64,000 nt of DNA from an uncultured Christensenella sp. (GTDB lineage: Bacteria; Bacillota; Clostridia; Christensenellales; Borkfalkiaceae), in contig CAJKUC010000001.1 in assembly GCA_905203015.1 (NCBI GenBank), positions 124,001 through 188,000 on the forward strand, read 5' to 3'. The notes beneath the pieces were generated by a model, which saw only the letters and a program-made list of their open reading frames with translations, ran no database searches and had not been told where the DNA came from. Positions 40,901 through 52,300 of the stretch are shown here, in pieces (the stretch's first letter is position 1; every line of letters starts with the position of its first letter). The translations under genes and the position numbers were made by a program.

Positions 40901-42890
40901 CGGCGGCACGTGGAAGATTTCGGGCAGCGAAATCGTTCTTCCCGACGACTATGCGAATACGTATTATTCCTACGAACTCGCAGACGGCGCGGTGCAGTTC
41001 GGCGTGACGAGAATCGTTCTCGACGGCTACGGCACGGCTACTTATAAAACGACGAGCGGGGATACGACGGGCACGTACGTAATAAACGAAGATAAGACGA
41101 TTACCGCTACGTTCGGCGAGAACGTTATCACGTTCAAAACGGGGCTTCGCGCCGCTTCCTCTTCCGTGTATGCGGTATATATCCCCGCCAACGAAGAATG
41201 GAAGACCTCTTACAAATTCGGCGATTCCACGCTGGAAGTGAACGAATACGGCGAAACGACGTATACGCTTACGTCGGGTGTCGTGGTGAGAGCATATCTC
41301 GTGACGAGCGACGATTCGCTGTTTACGGAAAGAAAAATCGCCGTAATGTACGTGTATAACGAAGCGGAAACGAATCTTTCGTATCTCAGACTGGTGCTTA
41401 CGGAAGAGAACGGCGTGAAAACGCTGGTACAGATATCCGCGACATACGGCGTATATTATCTGTATAAGAACGATAGAATGTACACTTCCGCAATGCTGAA
41501 ATACGACGGGCTCGGCAACGTATTTTACGTTACGGAAGAAGATTCCGTCAAAGGTAAAGCGGAAGCGACGGAAAACAAGAACGAATACCGCTTCGTGCCC
41601 GACGACTCCTCGAAAGAAGGCTTTGTGTATACGGTGGCTTCGATTTCGGGCGGCAGCACCACTTATTATGTGTTCCTTACCTATGCGGAAGAGTATAACG
41701 CGCAGTTTATCGCGGGGGATTGGAGCGCCGTGATCACAGACGGCTACGGCAACGCCACGCTTATAAGCAGATTGGGCGTGAAAACGTCGCTTTCTTACAG
41801 AGCGATCACCGAAAACGTGATCTTCCTCTACAATACCAACGGGCTTGTGAGATATTATTTCACGCTCGATAAAGAAAACGGCACGTTTGCCGAAACGTCG
41901 GAAGATTTTATTACGGACGGCGATACGGTGCTTGCCTATACGGGTACGGAAACGGAAATCACGCTTCCCGCTTCGGTGACGAAGATCGCGGGCGACGCGT
42001 TCTACAGAAACGTGTATCTCGTCACCGTGCATCTTGTGAACGTAACGGAAATCGGCGATTACGCGTTCTACGGCTGTCTGCTTCTGAAAACGATCGATCT
42101 TACGAACGTAATGAAGATCGGCACGTACGCGTTCGGTCTGTGCGCTTCGCTGGAAGAAGCGACGATCGCAAAAGTGACGAATCTCGGCGGATATGCGTTC
42201 GCTTCCTGCACGGCGTTGAAGACTGCGGCGATTCCCGCGGCGATTACGGAAATCCCCGTTGGTGCGTTCTATGGCTGTACCGCGCTTGAAAGCGTTACGG
42301 GCACGGAAAACGTGACGAAAGTCGGCGCGTACGCATTCGGCGGATGTTCCGCACTCACTTCGGTGACCTTCGGTTCCGCGTTGAAAGAAATCGGTTCGTA
42401 TGCGTTTGCTTCCTGCGGCTCGAACGACGGACTGACGTTCAGCCTGATTCTCGGCGGCGAAAGCGCGCCCGCGATCGGCTCGAACGCGGTGAACGGAAGC
42501 GGCAAAGCGGGAATGTGGATTCTCGTGAAAGATATGGCTACGCTGAAAGCCTATCTGAAGGACGCGGATAAACTCGGTTCTGCGTATGTATACCTCGGCG
42601 TGCAAGGCGAAGCGCTGGGCGTTTACGTGCAGAAAGACGGCGAAAACACCACCGCCGCCTTGAATCTTGCGAAAAACTCCCGCGCCGTGCTCGCTACGGC
42701 TTCCGGAACGAAAACGCTCTTCTTCTATGAAGTGACCGCGGAAGGAACGGTGACGTTATACGCTTATTCCGCCTCCGCCGAAGAGAAGTACGTGACGTAT
42801 ACGGCAACGATTTCCGGCAATACGCTCACCGTTTCGATCGACGGCACAAATTACACGATGACTTTGCTCGAAGAGAAAGCGCAGGCGTAA
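37902..42890 (+). CDS. Large surface lipoprotein with InlB-type repeats, 'DGYG' modules and C-terminal LRR_5
   Basis: A 1662-residue lipoprotein; the ATG follows AAAGGAG (37887-37893) by 8 bases and the lipobox is FVAC. Residues about 35-100 and 270-345 are Listeria-Bacteroides (InlB_B) repeats ('FETDGGTQIAAITAEAG', 'AGFSFDGWYLNAEYSG', 'AGYRFAGWSTT'). The middle ~900 residues contain a recurring beta module marked by DG(Y/F)G, encoded at 39510, 39747, 40320, 40809, 41022, 41505 and 41739. Residues about 1350-1545 are BspA-type LRR_5 repeats ('VTEIGDYAFYGCLLLKTIDL'). A short beta domain ends the protein. LRR_5 surface proteins bind host or microbial ligands (family knowledge); the ligand here is unknown. 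Confidence 0.88.
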   Translation: MRKTLRKSLLTTIGAILLAVLAAFFVACGKKKETYTLTFETDGGTQIAAITAEAGADITPPEDPEKAGFSFDGWYLNAEYSGAKQTIPSKMPENNVTYYAKFVEIQMATLTLDPTNNGTLEKTTYEIAVGTKLSEALKGITPHGKGDATFSCWYEGYQQLSDTKTMPKKGLTLTAKYEVEYTIDIYQQNTDGATYSAVSEESQTGKGLVGDTVDFSDDWDFKNAYANFSFNSSKSSAIELSVDKADNVYAAYYDRKKVSVTYVPNAPSDASEAATGTVSGESFMIGAQATITDEQFALAGYRFAGWSTTDTEAKPGDTLYKAGDTLEVGDMGLTLYAQWNYGMKDAYNSENGDIIYLLKETFDTATKTGTAVLVREGLGEKEITYSLNDKNRTEISFTTDDNTQITGRVSLDGKTFTYARTSEIFNVSLKLYDYASKETSSDVTLVLDGIDGATYTYKKDGASENTVVTGIYTPNGSNGYIFTPDEAFTGESSFAFRFGTLSDEDKTKVFQIRDKYYGLYYSSSATSEKPYPYVIFDGYGSAYKYTSSSAYTQGTYELTEGKDFYFNYEDSHGNKQRDLIRAVLRSSTQGTYYDCDSVKGVYTYQFNNKTVTLTLDGFGYAVYAVEGSASENTTYKLTATYALGDVKYAYVAYKTYVLRIDLSENGTNTGLIDSANRYGYIGEGAAKNSNGARLFLDGEGNATVYIYVPYTLFGYQFKRAEAFATGTYTIDDDGYYTLALTKYYAVGDYTAEEAEERFASYYNGVKIKLETVTTSEGTSETFATADGIGGKSYTFEMGENTYKFEFDGFGYLKAWGKKTSEDGEMQAVGTYTYSYLDAFSYTDGENSYVIVNAAGLYLRIKTNGTEEAERVYIFSDFMNRLSDETKAMIYTQNGTADILTLNSEKTAYTFKAGGTYTKKDETKGIYTFTSGEAAPYNSFDFKLNTSLNAFHAYKEGEILTMAGETRQITDGFGVFNSKYYYNISGEWIKVYTVSNGSLSLGGTWKISGSEIVLPDDYANTYYSYELADGAVQFGVTRIVLDGYGTATYKTTSGDTTGTYVINEDKTITATFGENVITFKTGLRAASSSVYAVYIPANEEWKTSYKFGDSTLEVNEYGETTYTLTSGVVVRAYLVTSDDSLFTERKIAVMYVYNEAETNLSYLRLVLTEENGVKTLVQISATYGVYYLYKNDRMYTSAMLKYDGLGNVFYVTEEDSVKGKAEATENKNEYRFVPDDSSKEGFVYTVASISGGSTTYYVFLTYAEEYNAQFIAGDWSAVITDGYGNATLISRLGVKTSLSYRAITENVIFLYNTNGLVRYYFTLDKENGTFAETSEDFITDGDTVLAYTGTETEITLPASVTKIAGDAFYRNVYLVTVHLVNVTEIGDYAFYGCLLLKTIDLTNVMKIGTYAFGLCASLEEATIAKVTNLGGYAFASCTALKTAAIPAAITEIPVGAFYGCTALESVTGTENVTKVGAYAFGGCSALTSVTFGSALKEIGSYAFASCGSNDGLTFSLILGGESAPAIGSNAVNGSGKAGMWILVKDMATLKAYLKDADKLGSAYVYLGVQGEALGVYVQKDGENTTAALNLAKNSRAVLATASGTKTLFFYEVTAEGTVTLYAYSASAEEKYVTYTATISGNTLTVSIDGTNYTMTLLEEKAQA

Positions 42891-42925
42891 CGCGTTTTAT
42901 CTGAAAAATCGGATGCCGAAAAGGC

Positions 42926-42963
42926 AAAACTCCCGCCCGGAACTACCGCATGGCGGGAGTTTT
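42926..42963 (+). terminator. Rho-independent terminator
   Basis: AAAACTCCCGCC (42926-42937) and GGCGGGAGTTTT (42952-42963) form a 12-pair stem, ending in a T run. The following ~120 bp are AT-rich and lead into the next promoter. Confidence 0.85.
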
Positions 42964-43090
42964 ACGTTATAAGGCGATGTATAATCGTATTTTTGCTTTA
43001 AATCAATCGATTTTTAAGATTAAAAACGCTAAAAATAAGATTACGCAAGCAAAAATTATCGATTTTTGTGATAACTTTGTGTGTTTTTAT

Positions 43091-43119
43091 TTGACAAGAA
43101 TCGGTATGTATGTTATAAT
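43091..43119 (+). promoter_or_regulatory. Consensus promoter of the 3551-aa lipoprotein gene
   Basis: TTGACA (43091-43096), 17 bases, TATAAT (43114-43119). It implies a leader of about 200 bases before the start at 43330. Confidence 0.9.
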
Positions 43120-43329
43120 ATTGGAATATAAAATAAAATACGAATATCATAATACTTTTACGAAAATTACGACAAAAAGCGGCAAAAAAACCGTCTTTTT
43201 CAAGGCGAAAAGGGACTAAATAAAGTAAAAGGAAAACGTTTTTTGAAGAAGAGCGTTTCCGCCGTTCGTAAGATTTTATTTTATCGTAAAATTCGTTATT
43301 CTTTTTATTGTTGCAGGAGGTATAAGGCT

Positions 43330-46300
43330 ATGAGGTTTAAAAAGTGGATTCTTTCCGCGCTGACCACCGTAATGACGTTACTCGTCACGATCGGGATCGT
43401 CGCGTGCAAAAAAGATGACGCGACGAAACCCATTGAGGAGGGTCCCGAAACGGGCGTATATTATTACGACGACGCGGACAAAGAATACCGTATCGTGCTT
43501 CAGAAAGGCGATCAGGTAATCTTCCTTGTGAAAGGAACGAACGAAACGGGTACATACACGTCGGAAAACGGCGCGCTTACGTTTACGTTCGCCGATTTTA
43601 CGGTGAACGCGACGTATGCCGACGATTCCTTGAAAGTGACGTATCAGGATTCGCAGATGACGTTCCTGAGAAATATCGAATATACCGTGTCTTTCGATAC
43701 GAACGGAGGCGAGGCTGTGGCTTCGCAGACCGTAGTGAACGGCAGAACGGCGAAAGAGCCCGAAATGCCCGTTCGCGAAGGCTATACGTTCTACGGCTGG
43801 TATGAAGACGAAGCATATACCGCGCCTTTCTCGTTTGCGGCGCAGACGGTACGCGGCGATATTACGCTGTACGCTTACTGGGGTAAAAACGGCACGAACG
43901 GCTCGGAATACACCGTTGATTTCGATCTCGGCTACACGGCGGAAGGCGTAACGGCTCCCGCGGCGCAGACGACGAACGGCGGCCGCCTTTACACGCTTGA
44001 AACTCCCGCGGCGCGCGAAGGATACACCTTCTGCGGCTGGTGGGTGAGCGCGAGCGGCAGTGCGGATAAACTGACCTATGAATTCAGGCAGGGCGAAACA
44101 GTGCTTTCCGAAGACACCACGCTTTACGCGCTTTGGGCGGAAAACGCTGCGGGCGGAAAACTTCCCGCGCCGTTGCTTTCCGTTACGGAAAACGGCTTAA
44201 CCTGGAACGCCGTGAACGGCGCGATCGGCTACGACGTGTATGTGGACGGCAACGTCGATTCCGTGAGCGCGGGCGAAAATACGTACTCTTCGGAAAAAAT
44301 CGCGGCGAAACTGGACGCGAATAAAACGGAACATGAATTTAAAGTGGTGGCGAAAGGCGCTACGGCGGATAAAAATTCCGACGCGGCGGTCCGTTACTAC
44401 ACTTATAACGCGCTTGCCCGCGTATCCCGTTTCAGCGTAGTGAATTCCATGCTTACGTTCGAGGGAGTGGAAAACGCGAAAGAATATTATCTTACGATCG
44501 TTTGCGGCAACGCCGATCATAAGCATGAAAACGTTTCGCTCGGGAAGAACACGTTCTATCCGATCTCCGGCTGCGAAATGAAAGAAGGCGGGATCGAATT
44601 CGTTGTTACGGCGAAAGCGGACGGCTACGTTTCCTCCGTTTCCCGTACGTTCTATTATAATCGCGAACTTGCGAAAATCGACGAACTTACCTACGACGCG
44701 GATACGCAGACGGTGAGTTGGAAGGCGATTCCCGACGCGATGGCGTATATCGTCACCGTGAAATGCGGCGATAATTCTCATACCGTCGAAAAAACGAATA
44801 TCGGCAACGCCACTTCTTATACGCTGAAATACTGCTCTCCCGCGGAAGGCGGAATCAAATTCTCCGTATACCCCGTAACGAAAGGGTATAATTCTCCCGC
44901 GGCTGCCGAACTGGCGGTGGAAAAGGCGGAACTTGCCACGCCCCGCGACGTTACGCTTACGGGCACGACGCTTTCCTGGACTGCCGTTCCCGGCGCGAAA
45001 GCATACGAAGTGAAAGTGACGGGAACTGCTGCCGACGGCGTAAAGACCGTGACGGACGAAACCTCCTGCACGATCGATAACGCGACGGGCGACGTCACCG
45101 TAACGATCCGCGCGATAGCAGAGAACGCGGCGAACAATTCCGCCTGGAGCGATGTATTTGAATATCCGTACAACGCGGCGGTGAAAAATCTTGCCTACAA
45201 GAACGGTATGCTTACGTGGGACGCGGCGTTCGACGCAACTTCCTATGAAGTATCCGTGAACGGCGGCAGCATGACGGTAAATACCAATTCCGCTTCCGTT
45301 TCCGCAAAAGTGTTCGCGGGCGAAAACACGTTCAGAGTACGCGCGGCGGGCAAAGAATGGTCCGAAGAAATCAGCGTATACTTCTATAAAGTGACGTTTG
45401 ACGTGAACGGCGGTACGGCGTTCGGCGAAGGTATGTATCAGAACGGTTACATACTTCTTGCCTACGGCGACGAACTCGTTCTTCCCGGAAAAGATTCCAC
45501 TTCCGTGAAACAGAACGACGAAGTGGTGAAAGAACTCGCGGGCTGGTACGACGCAAAAGGCGGCGCGGCGGTCAACGCGAAAAAATACGAAAACGGTACG
45601 TTCGATCTTGCTTCCGATCTTACGCTTTATGCGGGCTGGAAAGGGGCGATCCGTACGATTACGCTCGATAAGGATGCCGACGACGCGGTGCTTTCGCAGA
45701 CGACGGCGGACGTGGAATACGACGGGTATACGAAACTGCCCGTTCCCACCCGCGAGGGCGGCTATGTATTCAACGGCTGGTATCCTTCCGCAAACGGACA
45801 GGGCGAACCGCTCACCGATGCCGAAGGCGTGACGACGAGCCCCTGGACGTCGCTCGCCACCACCGTGTATGCTTCGTGGCTGAAAGTGCTCGATTTCACT
45901 CTGGAAGAAGATGGCAAATCTTATTCCGTAGTGGCGGGGAAAGATATTGCCCGCGTTGACGCGGTCACCGTTCCCGAAACGTATAACGGACTGAATATCG
46001 ATACGATCCGTGCCGGTGCGTTTAAGAACTGCACAACGCTGAAAACGATCAACCTGCCCGATACGATGAAAGTTATCGGCTCTACGACGGACGTCGTATC
46101 CAGCGGTCCGTTCTCCGGCTGTAAAAATCTTATCGCGGTGAACGTATACGAAACGGGATCGATCGTGGCATCCGACGCAAACTACTACTCGGTGGACGGT
46201 ACGCTTATCAACCGTCTGGCGGGAAAAATCCGTCTTGCGTACGTTCCGCTTGCAAAGACGGGCGATTACGTAATTCCCGACGGCGTGGAAGAAATTCCCA

Positions 46301-49300
46301 CAAGACTTTTTGCAAATTCCTATATCAGCAGAGTGACGATTCCTTCGAGCGTAACGAGAATCGGCGAACGTGCGTTCTACAGCAGCAAGAATCTGCTCGG
46401 CATTACGTTTGCCGACGCTGATCTCGATGCGGACGGCGTGAGCGTTTTCTCGCTGGAAATTGCCGACCGTGCGTTCCAGTCCTGCTCGAATCTTCGTGAA
46501 ATCAATCTGCCGAAACGTCTTGTCAAAATGGAAGACGAAAACAATAAATCTCTTATCGCAGACATATTCGATAAGTGCAGTAAACTTGTTTCGATCAAAG
46601 TGGCGGCAGGCAATGAGTTCTACACCGATATGAACGGCATTTTGTGCGACGTGAACGAAACGGCGATTTATTGTCCGCTCGGGATCGAAGGCACGGTGAC
46701 GGTAAACGTGAAAGCGATTGCGGACGGCGCGTTCAAAGCGCGTACGAAGATTACGAAAGTAGTGATTCCCGCAACGCTTCAAAGCGTGGGCGCGAGCGCG
46801 TTTGAAGGTTGTTCCGCGCTGAAAGAAGTGGCGTTTGACGGCGGTGCGATGAGCGGTTCGACGGTGATCGGCGAAAAAGCGTTTTACGGCTGCAAAGTTT
46901 TGAATAAAGTGACGTTCGATGAAGAATGCAACGTTACCGAGATCGGTAAATCGGCATTCGCGAACAACGTACTGCTTAAAGAAATCAAACTCTCCAACGC
47001 TACGCAGGAAGTAGGCGAAAGTGCGTTTGCTGATTGCACGGCTTTGAAGACGGTGGAACTTCTCGGCGGCGGTGCGGCTACGACGAAATTCGGCAATTAT
47101 GTATTTAAAGGCTGCGTTTCGCTTGCCGAAATCAGACTTTCCGAAACGGTGGACGATATTTCGCTCAGCATGTTTAACGGCTGCGAAAATCTGAAAGACG
47201 TGATCGTTGCGGAAGCCAATGCGGCGTATAAATCTGTGAACGGCGTTCTTTATACAAAAGACGGCTCGACGATCGTATATTGCGCAGGCAAAAACACTAC
47301 GTTGAAAGACGCTTCGACGGGTGCGTTCGTGCTTCCCTCCGAAGTGACGATGATCGGCGAACACGCCTTTGCAGGCCATAAAGGGCTCACGAAGATCGAA
47401 ATAGCCGCTCAGATCACGGAAATCGGGGCGAATGCGTTTGAAAACTGCTCGAATCTCGAAGAACTGACGTTTGCGGCGCGCAATACCGATCTTGTCATCG
47501 GCAATTATGCGTTTGCGAATTGCAGAGGTATTTCCGGCGAGACGAAACTGATTCTTCCCGCAAACGTGGTATCCGTCGGAGATTATGCTTTTGCAAACGC
47601 CGGCATGAAAGAAATCGAAATCGGCGCGGATGTGAAAACGATCGGCAACTATGCTTTCTCCGGATCGAACCTCACCGCGATCACCGTGCCCGCCACGGTA
47701 GAATCGCTCGGCGATTATGCTTTTGCAAACTGCGCTTCGCTTGCTTCCGCAACGCTTGAACTGCAGACGGAAAAATTGATCGGTACGTTCAGCGGCTGTG
47801 CATTGCTCGGTAACGTGAGTGTGCAGGAAGGCTTGCTTACGATCGGCGAAGGTGCGTTTGCGAATGCAGGCAAAAACGCGGAGGGCGGATTGACTTTTGA
47901 AATTCCCTCTTCCGTACAGGAAATCGGAAAGAATGCCTTTAATGCTTCCGGTATTTCGTCGGTGACGATTCCCGCAAAAGTACCTGCTATTTCCGCAGGC
48001 GCTTTCATGGATACCGAAAAACTTACAAGTATTACGTTTGAAAAAACGGCTGAAGGAGACGAAAAAGTTGCCCTTGTAATCGAGGGGGGATCGCAGTCGA
48101 CGGGTGCGTTTGCAAATTCCGCGCTCACGGCGATCGAACTTCCCGAACGTCTTACTTCGATCGGCGGATATGCGTTTTACAGTCTGAACGTATCGAAACT
48201 TACTTCGGTGACTTCGGAAAAAACGACCGGAGACCTGACGGAAATCGGTAATTATGCATTCAGCGGCGGGCAAAATATCGCCGTTCTGGAACTGCCCGAA
48301 GGATTGAAAACCATAGGCGCGAATGCGTTCCAGAAAAATGATAAATTAACTTCACTTGTTCTTCCCGCTTCGTTGGAAAACATAAAGGAAAATGCGTTTT
48401 CGGGCGGGAAATTCGCAACGCTGTCTTTCGCAAAGGGCGGCTCCGGCGAGTTGACTATAGAAGACAATGCGTTCGCGGATTGCTATAATCTCACGAGTGT
48501 GGAATTCCCCCTCACTTTAAAGGAATTGGGAACCCGTGCTTTCGACGGTTGCTCGGCGATCGCGGAATATAAATTACAGAAAGAAGACGGAAAGACAAAT
48601 CAATTCGGATTCGGCGAAAAAGCGGAAACTCCCGGTATTCTTTATTTGTACGACGGCGAAACTTTCGTAAATTTCTATATTCCTGCCAATTATTCCGGTT
48701 TCTATGGAGAGAACGGAGAAGCGGTGGCTTTCAAGATTCCCGACGAGATCACGGAACTTCCTCAATACGTATTCTACGGAACGAAAATTAAGAAAGTAGA
48801 TCTGAACAAAGTAAGTACGATCGGATCGTATGCTTTTTCGGAAAGCGAATTAGAGGAAATAACGATTCCTTTAAGCGTAACTGCCGTTGGATCGCACGCA
48901 TTCGATAAATGTGCGCAACTGGTTTCCGTAACGTTTGAAAAAGCGGAAAATGCCGAGGCGGAAGAGAATTACCTTCCTCTTACGCTTAATACTTATGCGT
49001 TTGCTAACGCTACGAAACTTGCAGGTTTTGAACTTCCGAAACGAGCCGTTGCGATAGGATCTAAGGCGTTCTATAAATCTTCGGCGTTGAAGACGTTCAC
49101 TTTTGAAGAACGTGCGAATATCGGTACGGAAATCACGAAAGATTTCACGATGGGCAGCGATGCGCTCGGTTATGTAGGCGTAACGAAACTCGATCTGCCC
49201 GAAGGCCTTACGACGATTCCTTCGGCGTTCAGCGATTCTAAAATTCAGCAGGTTACTATTCCGACGACTGTAACCAATATCGAAGACGACGCATTTTACA

Positions 49301-52300
49301 AACTTTCTTCACTTACCAAAGTGACGTTTGCAAAAGGCGGTACGGAAGATCTTACGATCGGATGTGATGCTTTTAACGGAACATATATCACTACGTTTGA
49401 GTTGCCTGCCAGAACCGTGGAACTCGGTGCTGCGACGTCGAACACTTACAAGGGCAGAGTATTCAGCGGTTGCAAGAAACTTACGTCGTTTACTCTTGAA
49501 AAGGTGACGGACGAAGCGACGGGCGAAGTGAAGACCAGCCCGATTGAAACTCTGTACAATAAGATGTTCTATAATTGTGCGGCGCTCACGTCCGTTGAAT
49601 TGCCGGAAACGATTACGGCGCTTGGAAACGTATACGGTTCGACTTATTCAGAGTCGTATTCCCCGTTCTACGGTTGCGCTAAACTGGCGAGTATGGTAAT
49701 TCCCGATACGGTGGATTCCGTTCAGAAGGGTTTGTTCTATAAATGCTCCGGGCTGAAAACCGTGACGCTTTCCGCCAATATGACGGAACTTCCCTCGAAT
49801 TTCTTTGATGGTTGTACGGCACTTACCGAAATCAAAGTGAGCGAAGGGAGCAAAAATTTCGCTTCCGTAGGCGGCGTACTCTTTGATAATAACAAAGAAA
49901 CGTTACTCTACTATCCGGCGAATAAAGCGGATACGACGTACACCGTTCCCGATACCGTAAAGACGATTGCGGGATATGCGTTTGGTAGTAATTCTTCCTC
50001 TCTCAAAGATTATCCTTTAAAACTCACCACTTTGAAGTTGTCGAAAAACATAACGACGATTAACGAGTATGCGTTCTCCTACAACTCGAAGATGACAACT
50101 CTTACGATTCCCGAAGACAGCATGCTGACGACGATCGAGGCAAATGCTTTCAATTATTCCAAAGCATTGAAATCGATTACGATTCCGGCGTCGGTTACTG
50201 AAATCGGTACGAAAGCGTTTACGCACTGCACGGCGTTGACTTCCGTTGCATTTGCGGACGGGTCGGCTCCCCTGACGATGGATGAAAGCGTGTTTGAATA
50301 TGCGGGCTTAGAGTCGATTACGCTTCCCGCCCGTGTGAAGACGTTGGGTAAGAAGGCATTCTATTGGTGCCAGTCGTTAAAGAGTGCGGCTTTCGATAAG
50401 ACGAATCTTACGGAAATTCCCGTCAGCATGTTTGAAGGTTGTAAACTTCTCGCTTCGGCGTCTGCCCCCAAGGGGATCACGGCGATCGGAATGGACGCGT
50501 TTTACAACTGTGCCGCGCTGAAATCGATGACTGTACCCGCGAGCGTAACGTCGCTCGGCAGTCGTGTGTTCAGCGGATGCTCGGGGTTGGAGACCTTGAC
50601 GTTTGAAACGAACGAAGACGGCAGTTCGGCTCTGAACGAGATCGGTACGTCGGTATTCACGAGATGTGCGGCTTTGACGAGCATTATTTTGCCGGATTCC
50701 GTGAAACAGATTCCGTCGAGTATGTTTGACAGTTGTACGAAACTTGCTTCCGTAACTTATGCAGACGATATCACTTCGATTGCAAGCAATGCGTTTAAGG
50801 GTACGGCGATCACTTCGATTACTATTCCCGATACGGTAAAAGAAATCGGGGCAAGCGCGTTCAATAGTTGCACGAAACTCGAAGAAATAACGCTTAACGA
50901 ATATTCCGAAGCGTTGACTACGATCGGTGTGAGTGCGTTCAACGGCTGTTCCGCGTTGAAATCGCTTACTCTTCCCGCCAGCGTGCAGACGATCGGCGCC
51001 GACGCGTTCAAAGGCTGCACAAGCCTTACGCTCGATCTGAACCCCGATTGTTCGGACTATGTGTATAAGAGCGGTATTCTTACGGATGCCGACCTTACCT
51101 CGATTCTGTACATCGATATTTCCAAAACGTACGGAGATTTCGTTGTTCCCGAATCTCTTACTTCGATTACCGACAGCGCGTTTGAAAGAACTCACTTCGA
51201 CAGAGTGACTCTTCCCGAAAATCTTACCTCTATCGGCAAGTATGCGTTCAGAAACTCCGAAGTGAAAGAAATCGTGTGGAACGATAAATTGCAGACAATC
51301 GGCGCGAATGCGTTTGAAGGAACGGGGCTTACTTCCGTAACCGTTCCGAGAAGCGTAACGTCGATCGGAGATTCTGCGTTCACCAATGCCAAGTCGCTTA
51401 CGTCTTTGGATTTTGAACTCGGAGGAACGGCGGGCCTTACGATCGGCAAATATGCGTTTACCGGCACGGCTCTTACAAGCGTTTCCTTCCCGAATCGTTT
51501 GAGAAATATAGGAAAAAGTTCTTCCAGCGTTACTCCCGCCATCGGGATGTATGCATTCGACGGATTGAATACGTTGTCTTCGATCACGTTCGAGGAGATT
51601 TCCGCGGCGGCGCCTGCAGGGCAGATGAATATCGGCAATTTCGCATTCCGCGGTACGTCGGTGGTGAATCTTAAATTCCCCGATTATATGGGCGGAAGCG
51701 TAGGATCCGTGTATCAGGGAGGTGGACATTCTAGTGAAATCGCAAATCCGGCTGTAGGTAACTCTTCGTTTGCAAACTGCGAGAAACTGGAAACGGTGGA
51801 TTTCGGTAACCCGAATGCGGAAAGATATTATATCGGCAAGTCGGCGTTTGAAAATTGCGTGAATCTCGGCAAAAACGGCGAAGCATTGGTGTTGCCCGAC
51901 GCTTTATCGTTAACTTCCTCCGCAATGGGTACCGGTGCATTCAAAAATTGCTCTTCGCTGAAAGAAGTGATCTTTTCCGGCTTCGGCTCTACGTACAACG
52001 GTTCGACGGGAGTATTTGAAGGGTGCACGTCATTGGAAAAAGTGACGCTTACCGGGAAAAAGGTATATCAGTATGCTTCGTTTGTAGTGGGTAGTTCCTG
52101 GTTTAAAGGTTGCTACAATCTGAAAGAAATCAATCTTCCCGATACGCTTTCCGAGATCGGCGCGAATGCTTTCAACGGATGCACAAGCCTTACCTCGATC
52201 ACGCTTCCCGCTGCTTGCATTACGGTGGCTTCTACGGCTTTCACCGATTGCACGGCTCTTACCGGAATCGAAGTGGATCCCGATAACAGAACGATCAGAT

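Noticed and set aside
44197..48273. A 1358-codon open frame on the minus strand opposite the giant LRR_5 gene
   Set aside because: It is antisense to clear LRR_5 coding sequence, has an Arg/His/Phe-rich composition typical of reverse-strand shadows, and has no ribosome site or recognisable domain. The same applies to long minus-strand frames at 38166-40754, 40830-42605, 50377-51729 and 59503-61407.
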